NCBI GenBank assembly: GCA_947179485.1
Contig: OX359247.1
Coordinates: 1,641,060-1,705,059, forward strand
Length of the DNA: 64,000 nt
Direction of reading: 5' to 3'
Origin: Allacma fusca
Taxonomy: Eukaryota; Arthropoda; Collembola; Symphypleona; Sminthuridae
In this document: piece after piece, positions 15,101-28,400 of the stretch
Position numbering within the stretch: the stretch's first letter is position 1
Layout: every line of letters begins with the position of its first letter
Position numbers and translations under genes: made by a program
Notes under the pieces: generated by a model
What the model saw: the letters and a program-made list of their open reading frames with translations, nothing else
Database searches by the model: none
Told to the model about the DNA's origin: nothing

Positions 15101-18100
15101 GCATGAGTCTGTCCATATCCATAGTATGCAGAGACAGCACGGAAGCATACATCAAGCCCTACACATTAGCCCCAACATCCCCCTAAACTGAAACATATCA
15201 AAGACATAAGTCCGCCCGACGTGCCAATTTATATTTGTTTTGGGAAAGTGCATATGTACATACATACTTACAGCCCAGAGATTTCTCCTGTACAATTCCT
15301 ACAGTTAAAGGAACCATTGTCGGATTGAAATTGCTTTATTTATCAAATTCCATGCTAGCCCTTCCTATGTATATCTACCTACTAAGTATGGAATACTATC
15401 ACTAGGTTTGACGAGTAGATTCCCCCGAAACCAAGACCCAGTGATCTATCTTTTTCTCCTCACTTTTCCTCTTCCATCACTTCAATGGAAGGAGATACAT
15501 CGGGAATAGTCCAGGCAGGCCTGGGATGGGATTAGGAGAAAGAAACCAAGTCATTTGTCAATGGTAATCGGAGAAGGGAATTTTCCTTTTATTTATGTCC
15601 CTCCACAGCGGTCCGGACAGGCCAGTCCTCCCTTTTACTCTCCTCTTTTTTATATTTGTTATCCGAAGTTTCCCCTCCTCTCAACTTCAACCCCCCCCCC
15701 CCGCTCACAAAACATCAGAAAACAAAAGGTTGTTCCAAAAATATTGAAACCTCAACAACCATCACCCAAGTCCAGGGCAATTTTAATGGACACACTCAAA
15801 TCCAACTATAGATGTGAAGGATGGTTCACCAAGACATGAGACTCAATTGGAGAGAAAGTGAAAGCAAACCACTCCAAGATACAATTAAATTGGATGACTC
15901 CACATAAGGACAGAATGTAGCCCAATTTCACAATTCTAATTGAATCCTTGGGATACCTTAAAGTGAATCTATCGACAAAGAGAGAGAGAAAGAGCAGAAA
16001 CCTAATGTGGTTATCATTTTTCCAAGGTATACAGCAAAGTCTTTATCAACTCAGTATTACGCCCCCACAAAGCAGTTCACAGTACATATTGACACGCTTC
16101 TTGCTGATGAAACAATTCCTCTCAGAAAATCCCAAAACCCGCCGAGCCTATACCCCGAGTACCTACCGAATCCTAAAAACCCAACTGATTATAATAATTT
16201 CATACAAATGTGATCTCATAATAAATTCCTGGAAATTGTTGTCAAGTCCGCGCTCGACAATGCTTTTACCCTTCCGGACGCACAAGCACTCAGGTCACAA
16301 TAAATTTACAAGTGTGCAATCTAATTAAGAGGACTAAAAGCCTCAATTCGTAATTAGATAAATCCTAAAAGCCTTTCCCAGCTCAGGTACACATTAGATA
16401 CTTCGTGTCATTGGATTTTCCCCATGAATTAGTCCGTTATGATGCTATGAGCAGAGATATTTCATCCCTGTCAAAAAATGTCAACGAGGCTTTTAAAACT
16501 TCCTACACAATTTCAAAATTGACATGTAAAATATTTTTTTAGAATCATTAACGAGGGCTAAAGCCCCCGGTTACTTTCTAAAGTCTTGTATTTTTGAAGG
16601 GAAGGGAGAGGATGAGAGTCTTTTAAAAAAATAATTGCAAGGTTTGTGCCTATTACATACATGCACTTTATACAGGTGACAGGTGACTGTGTGGGTTCAT
16701 CTCTGAAGCCCCCGTGTGTCTACTTATATATATAGTTTGGGAACCAAGAAATAAGCTTCTTAGAAAATCTTTCATAATATTTGCTTTCAATTTTTTGGGG
16801 CAGTCAATTTCCCAATGGATTTTCCCTCTTCTCAAACATCCCAGCTTTTAGACTTCTCTTTCAAAGAAAATATTTGGCGTGGTAGGAATTTGTGTAGGGA
16901 AACTTTCTTTTGTCATCCCTCCCCATGTTATATTTTTATAAAGGGGTATATGCTTCTATTATGTGAAGAATCACAGCGTGTCTTTGGGCACATCAGGAAG
17001 GGTCGGGGGGGGGGGGGGTGAGTTGAGGGAAGGGTGGGAAATGAAGGGAATTACTTTGATTGTTCTCAAGTTATTAATTGGAGGATGCGGAGCTTCAGGA
17101 TAATTACAAATGAAAGGGCCCTCCTCCCTGGGCTCACAAAACATAGATTGACTCTCAACCCAGTAAAAACAATCAGGACAATTAAGGGACCCCTTTTCAC
17201 AACTTTCCCCAGGCTTTCACATCTCTTCCTGACTCCCTTCCTCCCTTGTTGTTCATGTCTCCGGAGGGGATAAAATATTGATTCTTTGTTACGGCTAGTA
17301 ATGTCTTATCTTAATTCTTGTAAAAGTTTACTCAACTTTCCTCTCCTCCAACAACTTTCTCCCTTCCCAAGGAGACTCGGGAGGAAAAAAGATGGAAGAG
17401 CCCGGATGAGAGTATTTAGTGTATTCATTAGCCTTATCGAGGAAGAGGGAAAGAAAGTGAGAAGTTCTTTTCTCTTTCTTCCCAACTTAGTTTATACTTA
17501 TATCTCTATTTTCCCACCATGTGTATCTAATTATATCTATCTATACATCCACCGACTCACCAGCCTAGAATCTTTTAAAACTAGGAGAAAGTTGTCCTCA
17601 GATAACATCCTCATAATTACCCCGTAGAGCTTCAGGTCATGGATGGCTCAGATTGAGATCATCCCTGGGAGCTCCTCTCAACCGGACGTTGATTCCTCGT
17701 TGAAGTAATTATTCTTACACTTACGTATGAAAATCCCTCCTTTGAATTTGACCCACAATGAACAGGGAAAGCAGGACGAAGAAAGAAAGTAAACCTAACC
17801 CATAACCTTTGAGGGGATAATAAAAATGTTACTTTTGACGAGGTGACTACATAAAGCGTCCTTCAAAATCACATCTTCATGTGCCTGAGGTCCCTATGAC
17901 TCCCTGCCACTTTATACACACTTTACAAGGTTCCAAAGGAAAGATTGTTTGTGTAACCAAGAGTGTGCCAGAGAGATGGATATATGTAGGGAAAGAGAAA
18001 TTGAAAAACGGAATGGGAAATGTTTACTCTTTGTGTTTAAAACTATGGATCGATTCCCTCTGAAAAACTTTATCACAAGTACTTTCTCTTGACTTTTCCC

Positions 18101-21100
18101 CTTTCCCAGATATATAGTATGTAATTATAGATATTCTTATGTATGTATAGATAGATATATATACATACGTAGGAGCATACGTTGATGTATACTTCCCTCA
18201 CCTCCAAACTTTATTGTTTTTATTTTCGATTCTCAACTTTCCCATCTCCATCCTCCTTCCCTTCTGCCGCTTCTCTCAAGCACGAGGGAGTCATGACCAT
18301 ATGGAGGTTACGTAATAATTGCAAAGTAAGTCATGTAATGATCCCAATTCCAGAAATCAATAGTACAATGATCAACTTCTCAGTTCATAAAAGGACAGAC
18401 TCAAATTCAAGCCATGGAGACCCTCCTTGATTATTTACTTATGTATTTACTTTTGTTGCTCCGAGACCCAGCTTGTTCTATAAAGGACGTGTTCCAAATA
18501 AAAAAAAAAGTTTGAATGGAATGAGCTACATGCTTATGATGACAACAAACTACTCTGCATTCCAAGGCACTTGAAAAAAAAATGCAATTCCAAGCGGCTC
18601 CATGAATACAAATATACGTGGGAGTAGAGATTGTAGAGTACGCTCATTGACTTGATGAGGGAACTCCAGTCGCAAGGTTGGGAGGGGATCCTTCCACTAC
18701 TGTAAGGCCCATACTGATTGTATGCCGGGATGCTGTAGTCCCAAGACTGACTGAGAAGGTGATATTTTTATATTTCACACTTGTTCTGACGACTCTCCCA
18801 TTGCTTGTAAATACTATATCCACGGAAGGCTTACTGTACAATGGTATGTATATAATTATAGGGAATAGGAAGTGAGCATAAGAACTCCCGTCCTTCATCT
18901 CCTCTTTCCTCAACTCCCTCAGCTCCTTCCCACGCTTGCTATTTTAGCCGTCGTCTCCCTCCCTCATTTGTAATTTTAAACGAGGAGACTCATCGGGCTG
19001 TTGTGTGTAGACAACCTCTTCCCCTCCTTGTGCCTTGTCAATTTTGGGTGATAAGGGCCGGCCGCACTCCCTTCATGGGATCTCGATCTCATAAGGCAAT
19101 GACTCCCGTCACTCTCATAATTAGAGAGAGAGAGAGAGACTGGTGCTGACGAATTCTATTAATAATGAAAATAGAGATAGGAGTCCTGGAGAGAGACTCT
19201 CTCACACTTCCCCTGCTTGATTTTTATGGGATGGAGATAAAAGGTACGGTATAATTTATTCCCTGTCAAATTTCTCCAATTACATGAGTACAAACGCCCG
19301 TAAATAATAATATCTCTACGGCGCTACACTTGTAAAACTTCTGGGCTTTCAAATGGGACAGGGCTGGAAACTAAAGTAAATAAAATATTATAGACCCGAG
19401 GCACTACATACTCCCATTAGGCTGAGGAGTAAGCACATGTAGATGGGTATATGTAGGCTCAGAGCTACTTATAAGAGAAAGAAAAATGAGAGAATTTTTT
19501 GAGATGGAAGCAACCATGCCCACCCAATGTGCATTCCAGCTCCTCCAAACTTCATGCACACGGACATGATGACATTTATATTGAAATGAATTCCATTACG
19601 AATTCCGATCAATCTTAGTCTGTCGTCCTGCTTACCCTATCTATATGTATTCCCTCATACAAGAATGTACTAGGAACTATATGGGATGGAATATAAGCCT
19701 TCCGATCCCCAGCCTCCATCATATCATCAGATAGTGCAGTAGCCTCTGAGAAAATATTTTTTTTATTCCTCATCTTCCCTTCTACTTGATTCCCATAGAG
19801 TCATCATGTAGATACGTATGCACTCCTCAATTGAGACGATACAATATTAAATTACATGCAGGCGCACGTGTACAACAAATTGCTATATCTACATTTGTGA
19901 ACTTCCACTATACATATGAGATTACATCTGGAGTCACACTCTCATATCAGTATCTATGTCGAAGGCTACACAACAAACTTCCTACTATCCCACTGTCTCA
20001 ACTTCTATCTTCATAAATAGATATAGATATAGAAACCTCGAAGAGACTCTTGCAGGAGACACATCTCATGGAATCATTCCAGGATATGATTAGCATAGGA
20101 GCAGCATAGGAGAAAACGTGTATGTACATGTGACGAGTCATGTCTTCCCTGAATTAATCCGAGATCAAAAACCTGACGTGTTATGGGCTGAATTGAGATG
20201 AAACTGTTATTGTGGGAAGTGATGCAAAAATATATAGAACTATTAATTCTGCAAAGTGCAGAGTGAAAGGAGATCTTGTTTGAAGCTGATTTCGTTTGAG
20301 CATAATCCACTTCTCTTTATCTCATCTCCAATTTATTTGTGAGTGCAGATATACAAACCATCAAATGCAGTTGTAACTTTGAGCATTTCCCCCCCCCCTC
20401 ATACTCTGTTCCCCTCCCCTCTCACTCTCTCAGCTCCTTTTCTCAATTCAAAAATCCCTAGGAAGAAAAGTCAATTACAGTATTCCAGTATAGTATATTT
20501 GTCCTGGCTCAATTTTATCCCTTCGTATTCCTGACAGAGGAAATCTAACGGGGAGTACAGTATAAAACAGTTATGTGCAAAAATATGTATATCTTTTCAC
20601 GAAGGAATGTCAAAATGTTGAAGGAACTAAATTGATAATTTGAAGAAAAAGAGCCACTGATTTTGGAGTGGAAATTCATAAGGAACTGTGTATACAAATA
20701 CAGGGCCGGAGCGTTGGAAGAGCAAGAGTAATGAAAGGAGCCCATGTGTTCAGGAAATTGGGAGTTGTGTATATTTTTCCTCAGAATTATTGGAGAGACG
20801 TACATGAGCCGGAGTGTGTGAGAAGACACCTCAAGTCAGTGTTTACCCATGGTGAGATTTCAGTTGGCAAGAGCATTTGAATTTTTTGCTTTGTAAAGGG
20901 AATCCTTATACTCCTTCCACTTGCTTCCTCGTCCAAGAACAGAAGCGGTTTTCTATATCTCTGCCAAATTTTATCTTCTAATTTTATTTCTCAAAGTAAA
21001 GTCATAGAGCTGTCCCAAGCCACAGGGGAAATTGCACACGGAACCATCACGTCTATTCACACATCCCTGTTCCTTCCCATACAAAAGCTCCGTGTGTCCT

Positions 21101-21563
21101 CTCACTTTGTCTCACTCCCAGACCTCTCTCCATCCCTCAAACTGTCTTCAGCCAAGTTGGCATTTTCTATTTATGTTCCCACATCCACGTAAAAAGTCAA
21201 TTCAACTCGGTTTCGTAAACATGTGCTCAACCTTCATGACATATAAACACGACTTGGATGAAATTACCTCCAACTCTCACACTCACACAAACACACACAC
21301 ACATCCACATCCAAAAGACATAGGACCTGAAGGTCCAAATTCATTTTTTTTCTCTCTGAAGTAACTTCCTCAATTCGGAAATTCACGAGGCAGGTTTCAA
21401 ATCAAAGGATGAAGTTTCCTCGAAGAAGGGGAATTTCCCGTGAATTAGGCTTCCTCTCTACGAAGGACGTTTGTGTATCAAGCGTCCAATTACCCATGTG
21501 CCCTATCCTGATTACATGCAATTATATATTTATAGGGTAGTGTAACGTGTGGGATAACACGAA

Positions 21564-21601
<38 letters not shown>

Positions 21602-24600
21602 AACACATACAAGCACACGTTTCTCCGAACTGCACAAATTTCCAGGCTTGGAAGAGTCACTCACTCAGTCACTCCAACACAAATGAATTTGTTTAGAGTT
21701 TTATGTATTTTTTGCACGAAGGAGAGCGCATGGTGCCAATCTCAAGGGGAACTTTGGAGTCAACCTTCCCCTTTCTCCATAAATGTTTCTCCACAAATAC
21801 AGCATATATTTACACACTTCAAATCAGGGAGTCAAAGGCAGGATCAAGGACAAGGGAAATAGGGAGATTGTAACGATAATTGCAATCATCGGTCTTGAGA
21901 GAGAAGGAAAAAGTCAAATTGGGATTCTTATGTTTCCGCTCCGTCAAGCCAACCAACCATATTAGATCATATTTCAAAAGTACCTCCATCAAAAAATACT
22001 TGGGCTTCTCAGCCCTGCTACACAATGCTTTAGGACCCATGTAATTACCTATCATTAAACAAAACTTGGGGACATTTATTCTGAGCCGGGGCTCTAAGTA
22101 TGCACCACTGGAACCAATTCATGTACACTGATCCGGAGTGTCGTGTGTATCTATGTATGTATGTACATGTGTGTGCTCATACCCACCCTGACAGGCTAAT
22201 TGTAGCTATTTGCTATGGACTGGAAATCCAAGAGTTCCTATTTCAATATAATTGTCCCCTCCTTTGAAGAAACTTTGTCGGAGGGATTTTATTGTCCAAA
22301 CTTTTATGATTGTTCCAAGACCCCCTTGTCAAGTCTCTTTAAGTCACTTGAGTCAAGAGACCGGGAAGGATGATTAAGGAATCTGAATACGAGGCTGAGT
22401 GGATGTTGAAATGTGTTGACAATCAATGGAACTTTCTCCGAAATTGGAACCCATTAGAAATCCCGTCAAAGCAAACCAGAGGAAATCAAGGGTGTATTGT
22501 TTTTACACTGCAGTGTAAATAATTGAGAACAACTTGTAATGTCAGAGGGAGTGAGGCCAGCTCATAAATCCTCTCTACCAAAGGTCTGGAACGACTTTAG
22601 ACAAAAACTGCTCTGTGACTCCCTCAACGGATAAGGACAATATAAATTATTGTGGCGGGATAGTAGTAGTACGGAGATAGATGATTACAATCAAATTAAT
22701 TGTAACTTACAAATGTCTGACTCATTCCTGAGTATAAACTTATTGTTTTTAATTTAACGTCGATATATTGGGACAAGTCAAGGACGTGGGGCTGAAAGGA
22801 AACAATTACTTCGGAGAACCCCGTAAGGATCGACAAGTCAAAAAAAAAAAACTTGCGGGCTTATTAATGAATAGATAGATACTCATCTCCGCATTCTATA
22901 GGGAGATCCAGTATCAAAAGGTATAACGCATGGAGATTTGAAAATAACGATAGTCAAAAGAACTTTTGTATCTCTTGGAAAGTGAAGAGGTCTACAAAAG
23001 GAGACTTGAGACCCGAGAAGCATTTCCTCCACAGCATCCATTCATTGAAGTAAATCCAGAGAGAAAAAAAAACTCTTCAATGCCTTTCATAATTCAAACT
23101 TGGCTTTCCTTTATATGCAAATCATACGGGAGGTTGTAGGTAGGTAAGGCTTGAAACGCTCAAATAAGAATGAAGCGATTCACGATGAAATGAAATGGGG
23201 AGAGAGAGAGAGAGAGAGAAAGAGGGAGAAGAAAAAAACCGAAAAGGCCAAAAATGGGGAAAAGTTTCATTGAATTTTGTAAAGCAAAAAATTGAAAAGA
23301 AATTCAAAGGAAAAAAGATACTTGGTAAATTTTCCGAACAACTCTGGAAATAAAGAAGGAACCTCGGGACTGCCAAAAAGGTAGTTCCCCCCCCCCATAC
23401 TTTCCCCTCAACCGATTCACAATAATAACAATAAAGAGTCTGTAACATTGGATTTTATGACATTTATTTTGATCATAAAACCAGTCATTAAAAAAAGGAA
23501 TTCCCGATCCATTCCCCTCCGCTCCCAAACTTTCCCTCAAAAGGTTCCCAAGATTTTGACTTCACGAGGAACTCATAGTAGTGCTATGATATTGTTCGCG
23601 TTTAGTTTGTTCTTTTGTTCAGTTATGGTTAGATATTTAAACAAAACAAAACATACAAAGTGTAAACAAACGAATCTAAAAAAAAGCAACACTAGAACAA
23701 TACAATTTGTAACAGAGCATGTAATAACCTTTTCAAGACAGGCTTCGTTCAATTATTGACTGTCCACTGACCGCCTGCAAGGTCAAATAAACCTAAATAT
23801 TTTGGTCTCAATGTTTGGCGCGAAACTTTAAATTGGAAATAGCATTAGGCACATAGCAACCTTTCCAAATCAACCTAAAATTGGTTTCATAAATTTCTAG
23901 CGTCTTCTAGATCCGTAGAACAAACTATTCGGAATGTTTTTTGAACAATAGGAATTGTTCCAAAAACAAAACAAAACATGAATTGTTCTACATTGGTTCA
24001 TTTTCGAAGAGAACAAAACAAAACGATCAAATTACAGCCCTAGATGATAGTCTTCGGATTGTGAGAGGCAATAAAGGTGTTTCAAGTAGCTCACTATGAT
24101 AAGATTACCAGACAAGGAGGAATTTGAGAGGTAATTGGATTTTTTGGGAGGAATCGGAAATCCAAGGACTAATAGCCGATATGTAGAGTTACAAGGATCA
24201 AGAGAAACCATGGGGACGGAGCTAAGGGCTTTAATTAAAATGAGTCTTGTGATCTCCCTCAAGAGAAAATATTTCTAGGAGAGGAAGCAAAAAATTCAGT
24301 GGGGGAGGAGGAGGAGGAGGATGGAAGAACCCAGTTTTTGCTTCAGAAAAAAAAAGTGAAAGGTTCACCCGAGTTTTTAATGGTTCAGGGCAAAATGATG
24401 GAATGAAAATGCGCAAGAAAGCGTGTTACCTCCCATCATCGCATTACAAGTTAAAAGTCAAATCGGATTAGCCTCATTGACTCCAGGCTAAATGGAGGAG
24501 GAAAGAAAGAATGAGTTTAAAAGTTTTTCCACTGCAAATGGGCCTCTCATATAAGAATACATAGTCCTCCCCAACATACACACACACACCAGGGAAGCAA

Positions 24601-25432
24601 CAAATTACAATTTACGAGGGAAACTTTCCCGAATACAAATTCCTTTCCAGCCAATTGTATTCCAATGGAGAAAATAAAACTGCCAGCCATAAGTTCAAGG
24701 AGTAGATAGCTATAGATATAGAATTGGGATTCTCCATCTATACAACTTTTTTCTTCTTCTACAGTACTGTAGCTTGTAAAACTCAAGTCCATTGAAAAAT
24801 GGGAAATAGATTTTTTTTTCAAGTAAAGGGATTACCTTGTCCCACAATATATGGGGGAGAGAAACTCCCATGTTTTTGATCTTCTTAAGACGAAACATAT
24901 GAAAAGTATTCAATCCAAGTCAAATAATGTGGACGAAACTTTCTTCCAAATTCAATTCCTTGGAGTTAGGCATAGACATAGCGGAGGAGCTGGGGAAAAA
25001 TTCCAGGAAGATTCCCTTCCCATTTGGGAAAGGCCCAAGGAGAAGAATCTCCTCAAACTTTGGGAATTATAAAAATTGAATTTAAATTCAGAATTTAAAT
25101 TAAAAAGAAACTCCTCAATCCTGTCAAATTCACCCTACTAGTGTATTTTCTGAAAGCATTTTTTCGAGGGATCCATAGTCATCACAAGTTTTTAAGTTAA
25201 AACAAACTCCTTGCTTATGGGCAGAGGAAATTCCCATTACGCTAATGTTCTCTCCCACTGTCTTTCATCATCATTCATCATGTCCCATCTATGAAGGAAA
25301 CGTCTAATTGTTCCAAACTACAATTTCTATAGCATTTGGAAATGAACTTCTTGAGAGGCTTCCACGTCTTGGATTACGCAATGTCATTCCTGGGACAATA
25401 TTTATAGAAAGCTGATTATGACACTATTGCCA

Positions 25433-25490
<58 letters not shown>

Positions 25491-28400
25491 GAAAGTGAAA
25501 TGTCACAGGAGAAATTACGATGGAGAAAATTCCAGTATTGGAGCCTTTTGTGAGGGGGGACAAAAGTAGGAGGAAAGAAGTTTCAGAGAAAATAGAAAGC
25601 ATACTTTCATCCGGTGGTGAAAGTTGGTGAAAGTCCAAAAAGTACAACCTCGTCCCAATGAGCCGGGATGAACCTTGCCATTTGAGTTCCAGGATCTATC
25701 CCACTCGCTCTTGATATGTGCTCCTGGAATTGTACTGCACATGTGAGAGCGGCGTCAACTACTACACATTAGTAAACCTTACACTTGTAAATCCTCAGGA
25801 GTGAAACCTGGATACCGCACAACCTCTCTCCTCTATTACTTTCAGATCCAAAGGATAAAAAATCCCCTTAGGACTGAGGAAGAGTGGGAGTCTCCTCTTA
25901 AAATATCTATATTCTCTCCTACGCGTACTTATGTCGACTCTCAACTTTGTCCTTACACATACAGTAGTCGAGCAATGCTCAGTAAAAACATGGGGGGAAA
26001 ATGCATTTAAGGATATTCTCTTTATGCAGATTTAATTCCAGAGGAATTCCCGTCCCTGAATATGATTTCCCTGTAATTTCTGGAGGTTGAGACAGCTTTA
26101 GCACTCCCCTAGGATCTTTATTCCTTCCGCCCGACAATTGGTGTATTTAGAAACATCGCACCAAAAACAAAATTCCCTCTCGGGTAGTTCCCAAAAAATA
26201 TTTCTGGGATTATTGCATCCCTGAAAGACATTATAGGGATGACGGATCCTTTTCTGTTTGTTTGTTTGTTTGTTTGGAAACTCCCTCCATACTGGGACTG
26301 TCTGACGGACTAAATGGATGGACGTAAAAATAGGAGGGATTGCTTACCTCTGACCTACTTCCCCCCTGCATATTGATATCAATGCTTTACAGACTGGGTG
26401 ATCAAATGAAAGGAGTCGTAACTCCGAACATTGTACTCCTCTACCCCTACTTTCACCCCGTACAAAGGCAATAAGGGATTCCCAATGGAACGTGCCTTGA
26501 GTTTGTAAAAATTGACTATCCTATCCTTCCCAGTATCTAATTTTTTTTTCTATTTGAAAAATATAACAACCCGAAAATGTTCAATAAAGTATCCATTCAA
26601 ATTCTCTATAGACGTTCAAGGGGAATTGCTCCATTTATTCCCTCCTCACATTTTCCCTTCCCCTATCCTCATGTTTGTTCATACCCCACCTCATCCCTCC
26701 GGATTTTCTCCAACGGATCCTACTATGTTGACTTTGGAGGTGGCCATTTATAAAATAGTCTTTATATTCCTTATTGTCATTTATAATTGAATGCCCTGCT
26801 TTGGCAGTCCAAGTTCCCTTGACTCGGGGATATTTTTGAATCCAGTCTCTCCTCCTGACATTTTTTCTCTTGTCGTAAGAATTAAAAACCCTAAGGGGAC
26901 TCCGCCCCCTCAACTTCTCAAGTCAAATGCAATTCATCTCAAGTCACAAATATTTGAAGGAATCTCAAGGGGTTCCGACGAATATTCCTCAAATTACAAT
27001 CAAATTTCAAGACTCCCGAACAATGTGATAAAACTAAATTCAAGTTACATCCTCACATTTCAAAATGTATGAAACTTTCAAAACTCCCTCCTCCTGAGTG
27101 ACTTGAGAGGAAGTGACACGAGAGAGAGAGAGAGAGAATTCAATAATAGAGCACTCGAGCGCATAGGGGACGGAGCGTGATGGATCTCAATAATGAACGT
27201 GCATATGCGGTACATACATGAAGCCCTCCTTGACAGAAATATCGATGACAAATGTGAGGGAAAGAGTTAATTTTCGAGGACCTCATGCTGACACAGCAAC
27301 TTACCATTTTACAAGGCCATTTGGGACAAGGAACTCCATCACATTGGCAATTACAACAGCCGCTATGGATACAAATGCAGATTTATGTACGCTCCTGTAA
27401 ATACCACTACCCAGAGTCTGCTCCCCTAAAAGACAACACTGGCTTAAAAAAATAAATACTATTGACTACTTGATGTATGTACGTAGGTCCAAGACCAGTC
27501 ACTCCTAGCTATGTAAATAGGATTTACATCCTACAGTACTGTACATGAGCATGCGTATGAGGCTCTGTAGGATTTCCAGGAAATAGTTCAGTGAGTCTAA
27601 GGGGTCCGAGTTCAATATAAGTACATTGGGATGACTGGAGATCATCGGGAGAGCTCCAATCTTTTTTCCGATGCGGACGATCCTTCCAAAACAGACGTCG
27701 GAGACGTGCTTTCCCCATTTCAAGGGAAAGGGATTAACTATGAATGTAATTAATGGAGAAACTTTCCCATTGTCCCCCATCCCTATTTATACTCACTTGA
27801 GTTGACGCTCCGAGAATTATTTGTCCTTTGACTCCGAAAGTAATAATTAATTACAATGAGTGTAGGGGATAATTTTATAAAATTAAAGCCCGGGTTGGAC
27901 AAATATCACCTCCTCCTAGGGCTCCCAAACCTTCCCAAATACAATGGCTGGGAGGAACACTAGCTCCCTCTGGAACCCATTCAAACTACGGAGTAACAGC
28001 TCAACTCCTATTATCAGGGGATCCCACAATCAGCCTTGAACGCCGGAGTTCCCGATAGCTTGGAAAATATACACACGTACGTAGTTGCACCGAAACTTTT
28101 ACGAATGGAGATGTAGATATTCAGCGGGACTATGCTTACCCAGCCTCATGTAACTATCTACGGATACGATAAAAGGTGAAAACAAGCCAGAATGGGAATG
28201 TGAAGTTTAGAGAAAGGATTAGCCATTATGTGGACATTATTATAAATACCGTCAGCCCCTGTCATTTCCCTACCGAATCCCCACCCGGCTAGGATTACAT
28301 GAAAACATACTCTCTCTTCCCAAATCCCATATCCAGACTTGTATAAGTATAGGACTAAAAGCCGAGCCCCACCTATGTAGAAACCGCTGGCTCCTAAGGA

